A stretch of DNA of 64,000 nucleotides, taken from NCBI GenBank assembly GCA_039621445.1, contig CP154956.1, forward strand, positions 13,536,292-13,600,291. The letters are read 5' to 3'. Positions 1 to 10,528 of the stretch are shown here, one piece after another; positions within the stretch are counted from its first letter, which is position 1, and every line of letters begins with the position of its first letter. The translations under genes and the position numbers were made by a program. The notes under the pieces were generated by a model. That model was given only the letters and a program-made list of their open reading frames with translations. It was not told the origin of the DNA and made no database searches. Source of the stretch: Euglena gracilis (lineage: Eukaryota; Euglenida; Euglenophyceae; Euglenales).

Positions 1-1921
1 TTTTTTGTTTTTCCAATTTGTGGTCAATTTTCTCTTCTTGGATTCCAGAGGCCCCCAGGAGTGAGTGACTGGCTTTCCAAAGTTAAGCGGCTGACTGGTT
101 TTTGGAGGAGTGGAAGTGACCCCCCGTCCCCCTGGGGGGTCGTAAAATCACATTGTCAGAATGTGAGGTTGACATTGACTACACCCCTCCCCAGGGTTGT
201 GCGAGAATCCCAGAAACGTTGTGGGTTGGGCAACTCCCCCCCACCACCTGTATTTCGAGCCAATTTTGAGGTTTTCCTTCAGCGCCGAACGACTGGTTTG
301 TTTTTTTTTGCAAACTGTCATGGTGGGTGGAGCGGGGTCGACCCCCCATCGGGCCGTCCCGTACAACTGTGTCCCTCCCGCTTGTCGGCCCCCTCGCTTC
401 GCTCTGCCTCTCTCAGGGTATCGCTGACGGTCGATCCGCTGCCCAGGGCTTCCCCCTCCCTGTCATGCCGCACCGTCGCGGTGGATGTGTTTAGGCCGCT
501 GCATCCCAGGGCAGGGCAGAGCGGGAATCGGCCAAACAGCCAGGGTGGTGGGTGGGGGGGTCGACCCCCCCCCCACCACCTCTTCCCGTATTTCCGGCAG
601 CACCAATTTTTGGACCCGAAAAGATTTTTCCGGCGCCTTCGGCGCCGGGTGTTTTTTTGACCCGTTTTGGAACCCACATGGGAGGTCCCCCCAAAAACCC
701 CTCAAAACCCCATTTTTCACACCTTCCAAAAATTCAACATTTTCACAAAAATTTGAAGAGGTTTTTGAAGGGGAAAAAAAGCCATTGAAAATCAAAAAAA
801 TTCCAAGAGAAAAAATGTCAGTAAAATTTTGACTGTGCCAAAATTTTGTCCACTTTTTTTGACCTTCGTTTTTTCACCCCCCCTCCTAAAAACTACCATT
901 TTTAAACCTGAGAATTTTGAGATTTTTTTGGGGAAGATATGTGGTTTTTCATCAAAGAATCATGTATTTTGGGTTCATTTTGCAAAAAAATTTCAAATTT
1001 TTCCTGGCCAAAATCCCTGTTTTCCCGATATCGGTGAAAGTGTTGTGGTGGGTGGGGGGTCAACCCATCCCCCCCCCCCCACCTCCCGGGTGGGGGGGTC
1101 GAGGGCCCAGGGCCTTTCACGCTGAGACCTTCTTCAAACAAAAAGAGAAAGAGGCTGGTGGGGAATCCATTGCTCAAAAGGGGTGTTGGGTTTTTTGGCA
1201 TTTTTTGCGCATTTTTTTCCGACCCCCCCCCCCCCCCCCTGCATTGTACCCAGAGTGGGATATTTATAATACACCATAAAATGATTAATTTTTAAGGCGA
1301 AAATTTCAAATTTCTTTCAGGGGTTTTCAGGCGTTTTTAATAATTTTTTTTGGAGGTTTTTTAAGCCATTTTCAAATTTCTAAGGTGTCTATTTTCCAAC
1401 AACAACGGAAGTCCAAGGGCCATCCCGGCATCGAACGGGGACCAAAACCGAAATGACGAAAACCCCCATTTTTTTTTCGAGTTTGGGTGGATAGAGAATG
1501 GATTCCGCGATGCCAGAAATAATTTCATCCCCCGGAGTTGCCTTGTTTTTGCCGAGATCTTACGCCTTCGTTTTCGGCTCAAATTTCGACAATTTTGCCA
1601 AAATGATTTTTCAAAGTTTTTTTTTTAAATTTGAATTTTTTTTAAATTTATTAAATTTCATTTAACTTTTTTTTAAATTTTTTTAAAATTTTTTAAATTT
1701 TTTTGGTGCCTTAAAAAATGGCCGCTGAGAATGGCGTGGTTTTTCGCCTGTCTCCCGCGGTGAAGGCCAGGACTGTCCTCCAGCTTCCGGGCCACAGCCC
1801 CCGGACGCCCTGCCTGGGCCATACGGTGCACGGCTCCGGCGGCTGAGCACGGTGGAGGTGGCCGGCCGCTGGAAGGAGTGGTTTGGGCAGCGGCCGCTCT
1901 TTCCCCTGGGGGACGTGGACG

Positions 1922-2182
1922 GTGTGTGTGTCTGTGCGATGTGATGTGTGTGGTGTGTGTGTGTGGTGTGATGTGTGTGATGTGTGTGTGATGTGTGTGT
2001 GCTGTCTACACACATCACACACACACACACATCACACACACATCGCACATCACACACATCACACACACACACATACATACACACACATCACACGCACATC
2101 GCACACATCACACGCACGTCACACATCACGCACATCACACACATCACACACATCACACACACATCAGAAACACACACATCAT
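1922..2182. repeat. TG then CA microsatellite, foldback type
   Basis: A TG-rich run (GATGTGTGTG variants) turns at about 2,005 into its near reverse complement (CACATCACACA variants), so the whole stretch can fold on itself. It starts directly at the proposed 5' splice site of the copy A gene. Copy B has the equivalent at 59,922-60,146. Confidence 0.9.
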
Positions 2183-2863
2183 TTGACCAACGTCACTATC
2201 AAAGGCAATATGGCCCGAATGGCTGATTTACAGGTTGACAACAAAAATAGTTTAACATTGTTTTTATTTTTGTTTTTGTGTTGCCTCCCGAAGGGCGGCT
2301 GGACGGTAATGCATTTTTCCGACCCAAAAAGAGCCAAATTTGTCAACAGAAATGGTGTGCTTTTAAAAATTTGAATTTTAGAAGCCAAGTCAAGATACAT
2401 GTGTTTCCTGCAACCGCCCGAAGGGCGGCGAGACGGCATTGGAGGTATTCACAGACAACAACCCAACAAATTTTTTTTTCGCCCCCTCCGACCCATGAGT
2501 TCTGGACTTGTTTTGCCGCCCTTGTTTTGCCGCACAGCAGCGAAACAGCAAAAACAGCCAACCTATGGTGGTGACATCCAAATGTGGCAATGCCATCTTT
2601 GAGGTAAAAAAAGCTTTTTCATTTATTTGCAAACGAGAATGGCGAAAAGAATTTGGAGGGTAAATTTTTCTCAGGGGGATTTTGAGTCAAAAAATTCTCA
2701 GGGGGGCAAAAAAATCTCGGGGGGGGGGCGGCCGCCCCCTCCTGCCCCCCCAGTTTCTACACCAATGTTTGCCCGTCCACAAAACCGGGCCCCCCTCAGT
2801 TTTGAGGGAGGTGTGTCCGACCCCCCCCCCCGCCCCCCTCAAGGTTTCCCATCTACCTCTGCA

Positions 2864-3472
2864 CACATATCAACATCACACAAACACAACACCCACATCA
2901 CACACATCACACATCATATACATCACACACATCAGATACACTTTTCACACACATCACTCATACATCACCCACATCACACACCACCCACACCATATCGATC
3001 ACACACATCAGAAACACTTCACACACATCACACACATCACACACATCACACACATCACACATCACACACATCGCACACACATCACACACATCACACACAT
3101 CACACACATCACACACGTCACATCCCACACATCACACAGATCACATGATGTGCATGATGTGTGTGTTTCTGATGTGTGTGTGATGTGTGTGATGTGTGTG
3201 TGTGTGACGTGTGTGTGTGTGATGTGATGTGTGTGTGTGATGTGTGTGTGATGCGTGTGTGATGTATGTGATGTGTGTGAAGTGTTTCTGATGTGTGTGA
3301 TGTGTGTGTGCGATGTGTGTGATGTCTGTTGTGTGATGTGTGTAATGTGTTTCTGATGTGTGAGGTGATGTGTGCGATTCTGATGTGCGTGATGTGCACG
3401 TGATGTGTGTGTGTGATATGCGATGTGTGTGTGATGTGTGATGTGTGATGTGTGTGTGTGTGTGTGTGATGT
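2864..3472. repeat. CA then TG microsatellite, foldback type
   Basis: CACATCACACA-type repeats (2,864-3,145) are followed by TGTGATGTG-type repeats (3,146-3,472). This is the reverse polarity order of the block at 1,922-2,182. The equivalent in copy B is 60,765-61,345. Confidence 0.9.
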
Positions 3473-3959
3473 TTGCTCTCCACTCTCCATCTCTTTCCCC
3501 TCTCTCTTTCTGTGGACGCGTGCATGCGTGCGTTTGCGAGTGTGTGCCTGTGTGTGCGACCGTGTATCTTTTGGACTCGTTTTGGAGAATATTTTCATTT
3601 GCTTTGGAGTGGGTGAAAAAAAATGGTCAAGCCACACTTTTTTTCTCAAGTTTGTGATAATCAGCCTCGCAGACCTTCAAACCCAAGCAATTCACTTTTT
3701 TTCTTGGGCTGTCTTTCATGCAAGGGGGGAGGGTTTTATAATCGGTCAGCAAATCAAGGGCCACATGGGGGGAAAGTTCTCTTTCGGCAGAGGTTTAAGA
3801 CCCTGGTCCTTTCCGGCAGTGCTCCTCCGGTCCCCGGCAATCGTTGAGACGCTCTACGCGGAGCACCCCACTTCTCGCAGCGAAGCGTCCATCACCATCT
3901 ACAACAAGCCCAGGGCAGCCGGCACTGTTGTTATTTATTCATCTGTGTTATGCCTGTGA

Positions 3960-5939
3960 CCACACATTTTTCGTCCAGGAGTCCAGGGCGTCGACAAACT
4001 TGTAACTCCACTTCGCAGCCGAATCCTTCTGAGTGGAAAACAAAGGCAAACGGTTGTGACATATGATTTTTGCTTAACATTTTCCAACAAGCAAGCAACA
4101 CCAATAGTTAAGGAGAACCGGACCTGCAGTTTTTTTGTCTGTTTTTTTTTTTTACAGCATTTGAGGCAGGTGACACCCGCCCTCCAGATGTTGGGTCTCC
4201 CAGATGTTGGGTGTCTGGACCAACCTCCAACTCTCCTTACGGAATGCCAAAGTTGCGAAAGTTTATTTTCCGGCGCTGCTCGCTTGTGAAATTTGTATTC
4301 TCCGTCAATTTTTTTTCCCATGTTTTCTCATTATTTAGCTTATTTTATCGAGTTCTTGACAATTGGTGATTTTTCAATGCTTTCTACATTTTCAGGTTTT
4401 TTTTTGCTTCTCAAAATTGCGTGCTTTGTGTTTTCTAAGGTTTGTATTTTCAAGAAAATTTAAAGTTCAAACTTTTTCTGAGGACCAACTCTGAGAATTA
4501 TTGGGATTATCTGAGAATTAAAATCTTTTGTATTGAACATTGTAGATTTTTTTTTGTGCAACATACGTCCCATAGCCCATAGTTTTTAAAGACATATTAA
4601 AAATTAGAATGCTCCCCATAGTCAAATTCATCCCAAGGAATTGAGAATTTTTTTCAAAACAAAAAAATTAAAAGACGAAGTGATATTTGCCTTTAATTTA
4701 CAAAACGTTTTTACAAGAAGATTCATCTCCATTTTGTTTCAGCGTTTTTAATAGTTTCCTTCACGTGCTCAAGGATTTCTCTTTAAACAAAACGATACAC
4801 ACAAAAAGATCGAGTTCTTTTTATCAAAAACAACTTGAAAATCAAGGGTGTCAAAAAAGCAACGTTTTTTTTCAAAAAAAATTTGAAGAAAAGAGGTTTT
4901 TATTGCAAATGAAATTTGTGTCCTTAAATAATTTCTTGTGCTTTGTTTGTTTCAAGTTCACGATGTACACAAAAAAGATCGTTTTTTGGCAGCCTTGGAC
5001 TTCTGCCCATAGAGGGGTCCACTTCTAAACTGGCCTGGGGATTTCGGCCGACCGCGGCCGACCAAGGGTTACCCCGTACGTTTTCAATATGGCGTGCCCT
5101 CTGCAGATTGCGCTGATGATGGGGACAGGGTTAGGGCTAAGAATTCGGGCTTAGGTTAGGGTGCCAGCCTAAGTGAGGTTTTAGGTCTGACTTTGGGTCT
5201 AAAAAGGCCCAATATTAATGCATATCCATTCCCAACCCATATTCCTTGGAATTACCCCAAAACTTAACCCGCTCCGAGCAGAAAACAGAGAGGCTGACCA
5301 ATTTTCTGGGGGCCCCCTGGTTTAACCTGTGGGACCCCCCCCCCCCGGGCCACAGGTAAAAGGCTTTCCTGTTGATTTGTTTATTATTCAGGGTTTTTGT
5401 TCATTTTTTTAAAAAAAAAGTTGATCAATTTGATTACCAAGGATCATTTTGGTAGTTTGTGTGTAGCCCCCATTTATGAGCACGTGGGGGCAGTACCAGC
5501 TCCTTCAAGGTTGTGGGTGGCAGCAGGGGAGATTACAGGTTGTGGCAACGGGTCATCCTTCCAACCAGGGGCATGCGGCCCAGGAGGCTTCGTGGGAGCC
5601 CACTTTTGGGGGTCCCCAGAATTTGTCCCCAACAGTTTTCAGCTCTGTCCACCCAAAAAGTCGGGAGGACCTCCTTTTGCATGTTTTTTTTGTCTTACTT
5701 CGTGTTATTATTTACTCACGGCACAAGGCCACAAAGTGATTGTAGGTTGTTGGCATGCCTCAACCATTTTTCGGGTTTGTCGATGAAGAACGTCTTGCAT
5801 TTCCAACCGGGGTGGGTCTTTCCCGGGGGGGGGGGGGCAATGCGTTTCACCTTTTTTCACCTCGCAATTTTGCACATTTTTCCTGCATTTTTCAGATTTT
5901 CCAAAAATGGCATTTTTTGCACACATTTTTTTTGCACAC
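3960..5939. other. Non-coding AT-rich stretch of copy A
   Basis: No convincing gene. It contains T-runs, short telomere-like phrases (GGTTAGGG variants near 5,140-5,165) and a block at about 4,733-5,050 that is absent from copy B. A frame at about 5,476-5,739 stays open in both copies, but so does a second overlapping frame, so coding status is unresolved. Confidence 0.5.
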
Positions 5940-5956
5940 ACATATATATATATATA

Positions 5957-5993
<37 letters not shown>

Positions 5994-6267
5994 GCTCCCA
6001 ACTATAGGGCCCCCCCTGGGTGGGGGTCCCTATAGTTGGGAGGGGGGTCAAAATAGTTTTTTTGTGTTAATGATGGAATAGGGTTAGGTGCGCGACTTAG
6101 GCTTAGGGTTAGGCCTAACTTATAGACCGGTGTTAGGTGTACAAGTTAGGCCTAACCCTAAGCCTAAGTCGCGCAACTAACCCTACTCCATTATTAACGC
6201 AACTAACTCCACCCCCCCCCTCCCAAGTATAGGGACTCCCCCCCGGGGGGGCCCTATAGTTGGGAGC

Positions 6268-6318
<51 letters not shown>

Positions 6319-6370
6319 AACGTGCAAACAAAATGTGTGCAAAAATGCCATTATATATATATATATATTC
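5940..6370. mobile_element. Foldback element with telomere-like arms, AT-microsatellite target
   Basis: A long inverted repeat is centred near 6,128. The left arm reads GGCAGCTCCCAACTATAGGG and continues into TTAGGCTTAGGGTTAGGCC. The right arm is the near reverse complement, ending CCCTATAGTTGGGAGCTGCC. Both sides are bounded by runs of AT. Copy B at about 63,430-63,480 lacks the whole block, so this is an insertion in copy A or a precise loss from B. Confidence 0.75.
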
Positions 6371-6746
6371 AGCGCATTTTTTTGTTTAGCGCATTTTTTA
6401 TTATTTCCCCAATTTTTCACAGTTTGACCTTTTTTTTTGCAATTTTTGATTCTTTTGAAACATTAAATTGGGTTCAATTTTGCACGCTCCTGGGTAACTC
6501 TTCTACCCCCGCAATTTTTGCGCCTTTTCTTTCCGATTTTTGCACATTTTTTTTCCGAAAATGCGCATTTTTTGTGCACATATTTCCGTGTTTGTTATGG
6601 AGGCCAGGCAAGCTCATTTCCTACCCGCCCCCTGCACATTTCGCATTTCCATTTGGGGGTGTCAAAGAGTCTCCTTCCAGGGCACCCACACGTCCCCCCT
6701 TCTGTTTCACCTCCCCAGCCGGACACCCCCCCCCCCAGGTCGCCAA

Positions 6747-7482
6747 ATGCCAACTTTAAGAGACCTCCTTGGGAAAGAAAACCTGGCCGAAAAAGTCGGT
6801 CCAACGGAGTTAGCCACAGGCAAGTTTACTCACCAGTGGAGTGCAAAAAACTTGTCTGGGGAAAAGGGGTGGTCACCACGCTTCAAGAAAGCAGCCTGCA
6901 GATCCCCAGACGTTTTTTTGAGGTTGGTGACCGGGGGGGGGCTCCCCAGCCGCAATTCTTTGGACATCAAATGAACAGTACCTCCCCCCCCCCCGGCGCT
7001 TGGTCCCCCCTCCTCCTTACATGCAAACTTGGCCCCCCTAAACTTGGCCTTTTGCACACGGCCGCCGAAAATCTTAACAATCGTAACCCCCTGGGAGGTA
7101 GTAGCCCCCGGGGGGGCCGACCTCCTCCTCCTCCCGAGGTCCCAAACCCACCTCTGGATCTCTTGCCCCCCCCCCCCTCATCGTGCGGCCGCCCTGCCGG
7201 CAACTCACCTCGCCAAACTGCTGCTCCCACGCCTGCCGTGGCCCGTGCGGCTGTTCCTAAAGTGGCCCGAGCTGTGGTGGGGCGACCGACGCCTCGTGGA
7301 AGGTGTGTGCCCCCCAGGGGGTGCGGTGGGGGGGGACTGGAGGCCACTGGAAACAGACTCCCCGCCAGTGTGAGGAATATGGTCGGATCGTCCTTTGGGA
7401 GCTCGAGAACGTTCAGGTGCCTGATCCTCGCATCCTGGCGAATTGCGTGAATTTCAAAAATGAAACTTGTTCGGAGCCGCCC
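6747..7482 (+). CDS. Hypothetical gene, first three candidate exons
   Basis: Candidate exons are 6,747-6,833 (ATG start, peptide MPTLRDLLGKENLAEKVGPT and onward), 7,209-7,304 (peptide with LAKLLLPRLPWPVRLFLKWP) and 7,369 to about 7,482 (peptide with CEEYGRIVLWELENVQVPDP). The first interruption has ACTCAC at both edges in the same reading frame, so removal of 6,834-7,208 keeps the frame open. The second intron is 64 bases, GTGTGC..CCGCCAG, and is phase 0. An upstream acceptor-like CCCCCCAG lies eight bases before the ATG. The 3' end of exon 3 is not resolved. The first exon is repeated in copy B. An alternative donor in exon 1 is the GC site at 6,820. No family is recognised, and the chain is proposed from frame and splice signals only. 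Confidence 0.35.
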
Positions 7483-7890
7483 ATCAGCTCCACACCCCCG
7501 GGCCCCATCCTCCCTGGTTGGCCCTTCCCCTGGGCACCCCCCCCTACCCTGAGCCCTGGCCCACGACCCCTGGGGTCCCCCCTGATGAACCCCCTCTCAA
7601 ACATAACACCGGTGAGATTTCAAGACCCCATATTGGGGGGGGGGTGGGAAGAACCGAATGGATAACCGAATGGAACCTAATGGATAGCGGGAAGACTCAC
7701 TCACATCACAACCTGGAAAATAAACTGCACTTTCAACTTCCCTCCCATCATTCGTTAATATGCTGTCTGTCCATTTCTTGCCCGGATAGGAGCCCCCAAT
7801 TTGGAGGTCGTGCGGATTAGTGTTTTTTTTTCCCCTGACGCCTTGTACCATGGCCGCCTCGGCCACCACCCCTGCCGCCTCCCAGGCCAG

Positions 7891-7982
7891 GAGACCCGCG
7901 TGTGGGCGTTGGTCGGGGTCCACATGCGCGGCTCCCGCGGCCCTGATCTGCTCCAGCACCTCGTCGACCTCTCCCTCGAGCG
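7891..7982 (+). CDS. Candidate internal exon, unknown product
   Basis: The exon lies between CCCAGGCCAG and CG|GTGTGG. The open frame reads ETRVWALVGVHMRGSRGPDL and continues to SLER. Third codon positions are almost all G or C, a bias stronger than in the opposite strand frame, which is also open (7,820-8,010, minus). It exits in phase 2. It could continue the gene at 6,747-7,482, but the connecting exon was not found. Confidence 0.3.
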
Positions 7983-8765
7983 GTGTGGACCCAACTGCTG
8001 TCTGGCTGGCTGACTGGGTTTGGCAACCGCAAAAAAAAAGGCTGTCACACGTCTGTTTTAGGAGTGCCCCTCCCCCTGGGTTTTTTGCCATACCTCCCCC
8101 CTTGTCATACGACCACCCAACGTCGAACGATCACTCCGAGCTTTGAATGCCGGCTGGGCGATGGTTGGTGATTCATGGCACGAATCAGAGAGAAATCCCT
8201 GTAACATGCACAGGGCAAATAGGCGAGAAATTCAACATTGGTCGGCAAAAATGGGTCAACGTCAAGAAAAAAAACTTATTTCTGGAATTTTTGGACCATC
8301 AGCCGTCTACCCAAAACATACACAAATAATCACGCATCACAACAAATTTCAGCTTTTTTTTAAAAAAAACATGAATAAACACGAAAGTGTATTCTGGATT
8401 TCTTGCAAAACGACAGGTCGTTAATTTCTCAATTTGGTGGAGATTCCCCAAAATGTCATAAATTGTCGGAGGAGGGTTGTTCTATGTAGGGAGAACCCAA
8501 AATATGATGAGAAACATTCCACTTTGTTTTCTGATTTGAAGACACAGTGTGCACAAACCACCACAGAGGTGAGGGATGACATTCTGCATTTTTTTTGTAG
8601 CTTCAACACATATCCTTTTTAAAGTTTTTCTTCTTCAAAAAAATGCATTGAATATTCTCACACATCAGACATCCACAGACTGGTGACTTTTCCCCTTAGT
8701 TCCTATCCCCAATGCTGACCTGTGGCCCATTCAGCACATAGCGTTGTAACGTGCTCGTTCTTCAG

Positions 8766-8858
8766 AGAGTGTCATCTTCGGATTCTGATGGCAAATCACA
8801 ATCTCCGATTCTGAGCGAATCAAAATTCCAAACCATCGGAGGATGGGGTCCCCTCCAG
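8766..8858 (+). CDS. Candidate serine/aspartate-rich exon
   Basis: After the acceptor-like CTCGTTCTTCAG the phase 0 frame encodes RVSSSDSDGKSQSPILSESK and continues through QTIGGWGPLQ. It runs into the CAG..CTG element right end at 8,859-8,874. The acidic serine-rich composition resembles disordered tails of nuclear proteins. There is no homology call. Confidence 0.2.
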
Positions 8859-8874
8859 CTTAAGAAATCCCCTG
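8859..8874. mobile_element. Solo right end of a CAG..CTG element
   Basis: CTTAAGAAATCCCCTG is identical to the right terminus of the element at 10,562-11,053. No matching left end (CAGGGGATTTC) was found upstream in the window, so this is a truncated copy, or the frame reads through it. Confidence 0.5.
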
Positions 8875-8897
8875 GCTTCCATTCAACTCAGGGCTTA

Positions 8898-9367
8898 ACC
8901 CCCCCCCCAAAATAAGACCCCCCCCAATAATAAGACCCCCCCCCCAAAATAAGACCCCCCCTGGGCCGATCGAGCAAAAATCCAAAAATAAGACCCCCCC
9001 ATAATTAAGACCCCCCTTGACGGCGCGAAGCGCCGGGGACGGTGAAAAATTTCCCTGAAAAATTGCCCAAAACCCCTATTTCATGCACAAAAATGATGAA
9101 ATTTCAAAAATTTTCAGATTTTTGAAGTGCAAAAAACATGGTAAATGTCAAATTACACCAATTCACACATGGCGCGAAGCGCCGAAGAAAAAATTTTAGT
9201 GCTCTTGTGAACCTGAAAAATGGTGTTTTTTCAGGCCCGGGTCGGTCAAGAAAAAATCCAAAAATAAGACCCCCAACAAAAATAAGACCCCCCCTGGAGG
9301 CTTCCAGCAACGGACCCAAAAATAAGACCCAAAAATAAGACCCGGGTCTTATTTTTTGGGGGGGGTT
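8898..9367. mobile_element. TA-flanked C/G-capped element E1
   Basis: TA at 8,896-8,897 is followed by ACCCCCCCCC and AAAATAAGACCCC repeats. The right end is GGGTCTTATTTTTTGGGG, then GTT and TA at 9,368-9,369. The termini are inverted copies of one another. Internal phrases AATAAGACCCC recur many times. There is no coding capacity. This fits a short non-autonomous DNA transposon with a TA target duplication. Confidence 0.65.
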
Positions 9368-9670
9368 TAATGCCATTGCTGTTCCTGTTTGGGGGGCGCG
9401 TTCATCCCAAAATGCCAAAATGGAGCAAAATGGCCCAAATCCAAAATGGCCTAACGTGGCTCTAAAACAACCCAAAAAAATGACCAGAAAAGACCAGGTG
9501 GGGGAGCACAAACAACCAAAGGCCTGTAATGCTCCAAAGTACCATAAACTTATCAGCCTGAACACATCAGGCCAAAGTTTGAGCCCAAATTGGCACAGCG
9601 TGGCCCAAACAGGCTCAAAATGGCCCCCAAATCGGTTCCGAAAGCCCTGCATGGACAAAAAAGAGACACA

Positions 9671-10018
9671 CTCAAAACCAGCCAGCAGCCCAAATCGGGG
9701 CTGGGAGCCCCCCCCTGGGGGGGGGTCGAGTGAAATAAAGTTGGGTCCAGCCCGGCCGGAGGCCGGGCCAGCCGGCCGCAGGCTGGCCAGCCAACTGGGC
9801 TGTCCAGCTCACCTATCCCTGCATTTTTTTTTCTCACCACAGCTTCCTCCATCACAGCCCCCCAGCCTTGATATATCTCCATCTAGCAAAATGTCGAGAA
9901 GGAAAAAATGTTTTACAAAATATTGTTTTTCATCGACCCAGCCCAGCACAGCCCCCTCGAGCCCCGGACCCCCCCTCCCCCTATCCCCTGGGGGGTCCTT
10001 AAGAAATCCCCTGATGGA
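9671..10018. mobile_element. CAG..CTG element, right portion
   Basis: This shares the internal sequence (AAAACCAGCCAGCAGCCC, GCCGGCCGCAGGCTGGCC, TTCCTCCATCACAGCCCCC) and the right end CCTTAAGAAATCCCCTG with the complete element at 10,562-11,053. The left terminus is missing or diverged. The exon at 10,019 begins five bases after CTG, as in the complete element. Confidence 0.65.
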
Positions 10019-10111
10019 AGGAAGCCCCACCAGGAACCACCAAAACGCAGGGTGGGAGGCCGCTATGCTTCTGTTTTGGAAGCGTTGAGCGCCCTTCCTT
10101 GTTCGTACTGA
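10019..10111 (+). CDS. Candidate terminal exon, basic C-terminus
   Basis: The frame starting five bases after an element-type CTG encodes RKPHQEPPKRRVGGRYASVL and ends ALSALPCSY before TGA at 10,109-10,111. The basic stretch PPKRR could be a nuclear localisation signal. The upstream exon is not found, because the left end of the interrupting element is lost. Confidence 0.3.
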   Translation, partial: RKPHQEPPKRRVGGRYASVLEALSALPCSY

Positions 10112-10528
10112 CTTGCCGCACACAGCTTCTTTTCATTTGTTTTTTTTAATTTTTGTCTTGCGTTTCAAGATGGTGCATGCCTAGAATCCTTGTGATTTTG
10201 TGCATTTTCCAATCGTTCTGTGAGCCACCATCTCTCAATTCCACCGTTTTGCACAAACTGGGCGGTTTTTTTTGGAACCACAAAAAATCTCAAGCAATCA
10301 CCAAAATAACCACGAATGAGAATTGGTGGTCCCTACCACGAGTAGGAGGGACACCCTGATCTTGGCTGAATATGCCACGGCAACAGATCCCCCCCCCCCT
10401 GTGCCCCACCGACCACCCCTATAAACCGACCCCCCCCGGTCAGGCATTATTTTTTTTAAGGCGAGATTTCTCAAATTTTTAAGGCGTTTTTTTAAGGTTT
10501 TTTAAGGCATTTTTTTTCCTCAGCTAAA

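Larger units (their letters stand above)
1718..3959 (+). pseudogene. Two-exon hypothetical gene, copy A, with a first-exon frameshift
   Basis: Exon 1 is 1,718-1,921 and exon 2 is 3,820-3,959. The ATG sits in AAAAAATGGCC. Exon 1 ends at G|GTGTGTGTG, and exon 2 follows a pyrimidine-rich TTTCCGGCAG and ends in TGA. The intron is filled with TG/CA microsatellite. Relative to copy B, exon 1 has one fewer base in the run after GTGGTT, so the ATG frame does not reach the downstream frame containing VEVAGRWKEWFGQRPLFPLG. Exon 2 is identical in length to copy B. The locus is therefore either a frameshifted copy, or the true exon starts at an AG downstream of the indel. I do not recognise the product. 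Confidence 0.4.
1..6907. repeat. Left copy (A) of a long direct segmental duplication
   Basis: From about base 20 to 6,907 the sequence matches 57,367-64,000 in the same orientation. Point changes and small indels are common, and the offset drifts from 57,347 at the start to 57,093 at the end. Larger differences are visible. Copy A has about 320 bp at 4,733-5,050 that copy B lacks, and a foldback at about 5,940-6,370 that copy B lacks. Copy B has an insertion at 58,245-58,900 that copy A lacks. Neither end of the duplication is inside the window. Confidence 0.95.

Noticed and set aside
1410-1450. tRNA-like box B (minus strand CCGTTCGATGCC), repeated at 59,420
   Set aside because: No box A at the right distance and no cloverleaf could be drawn.
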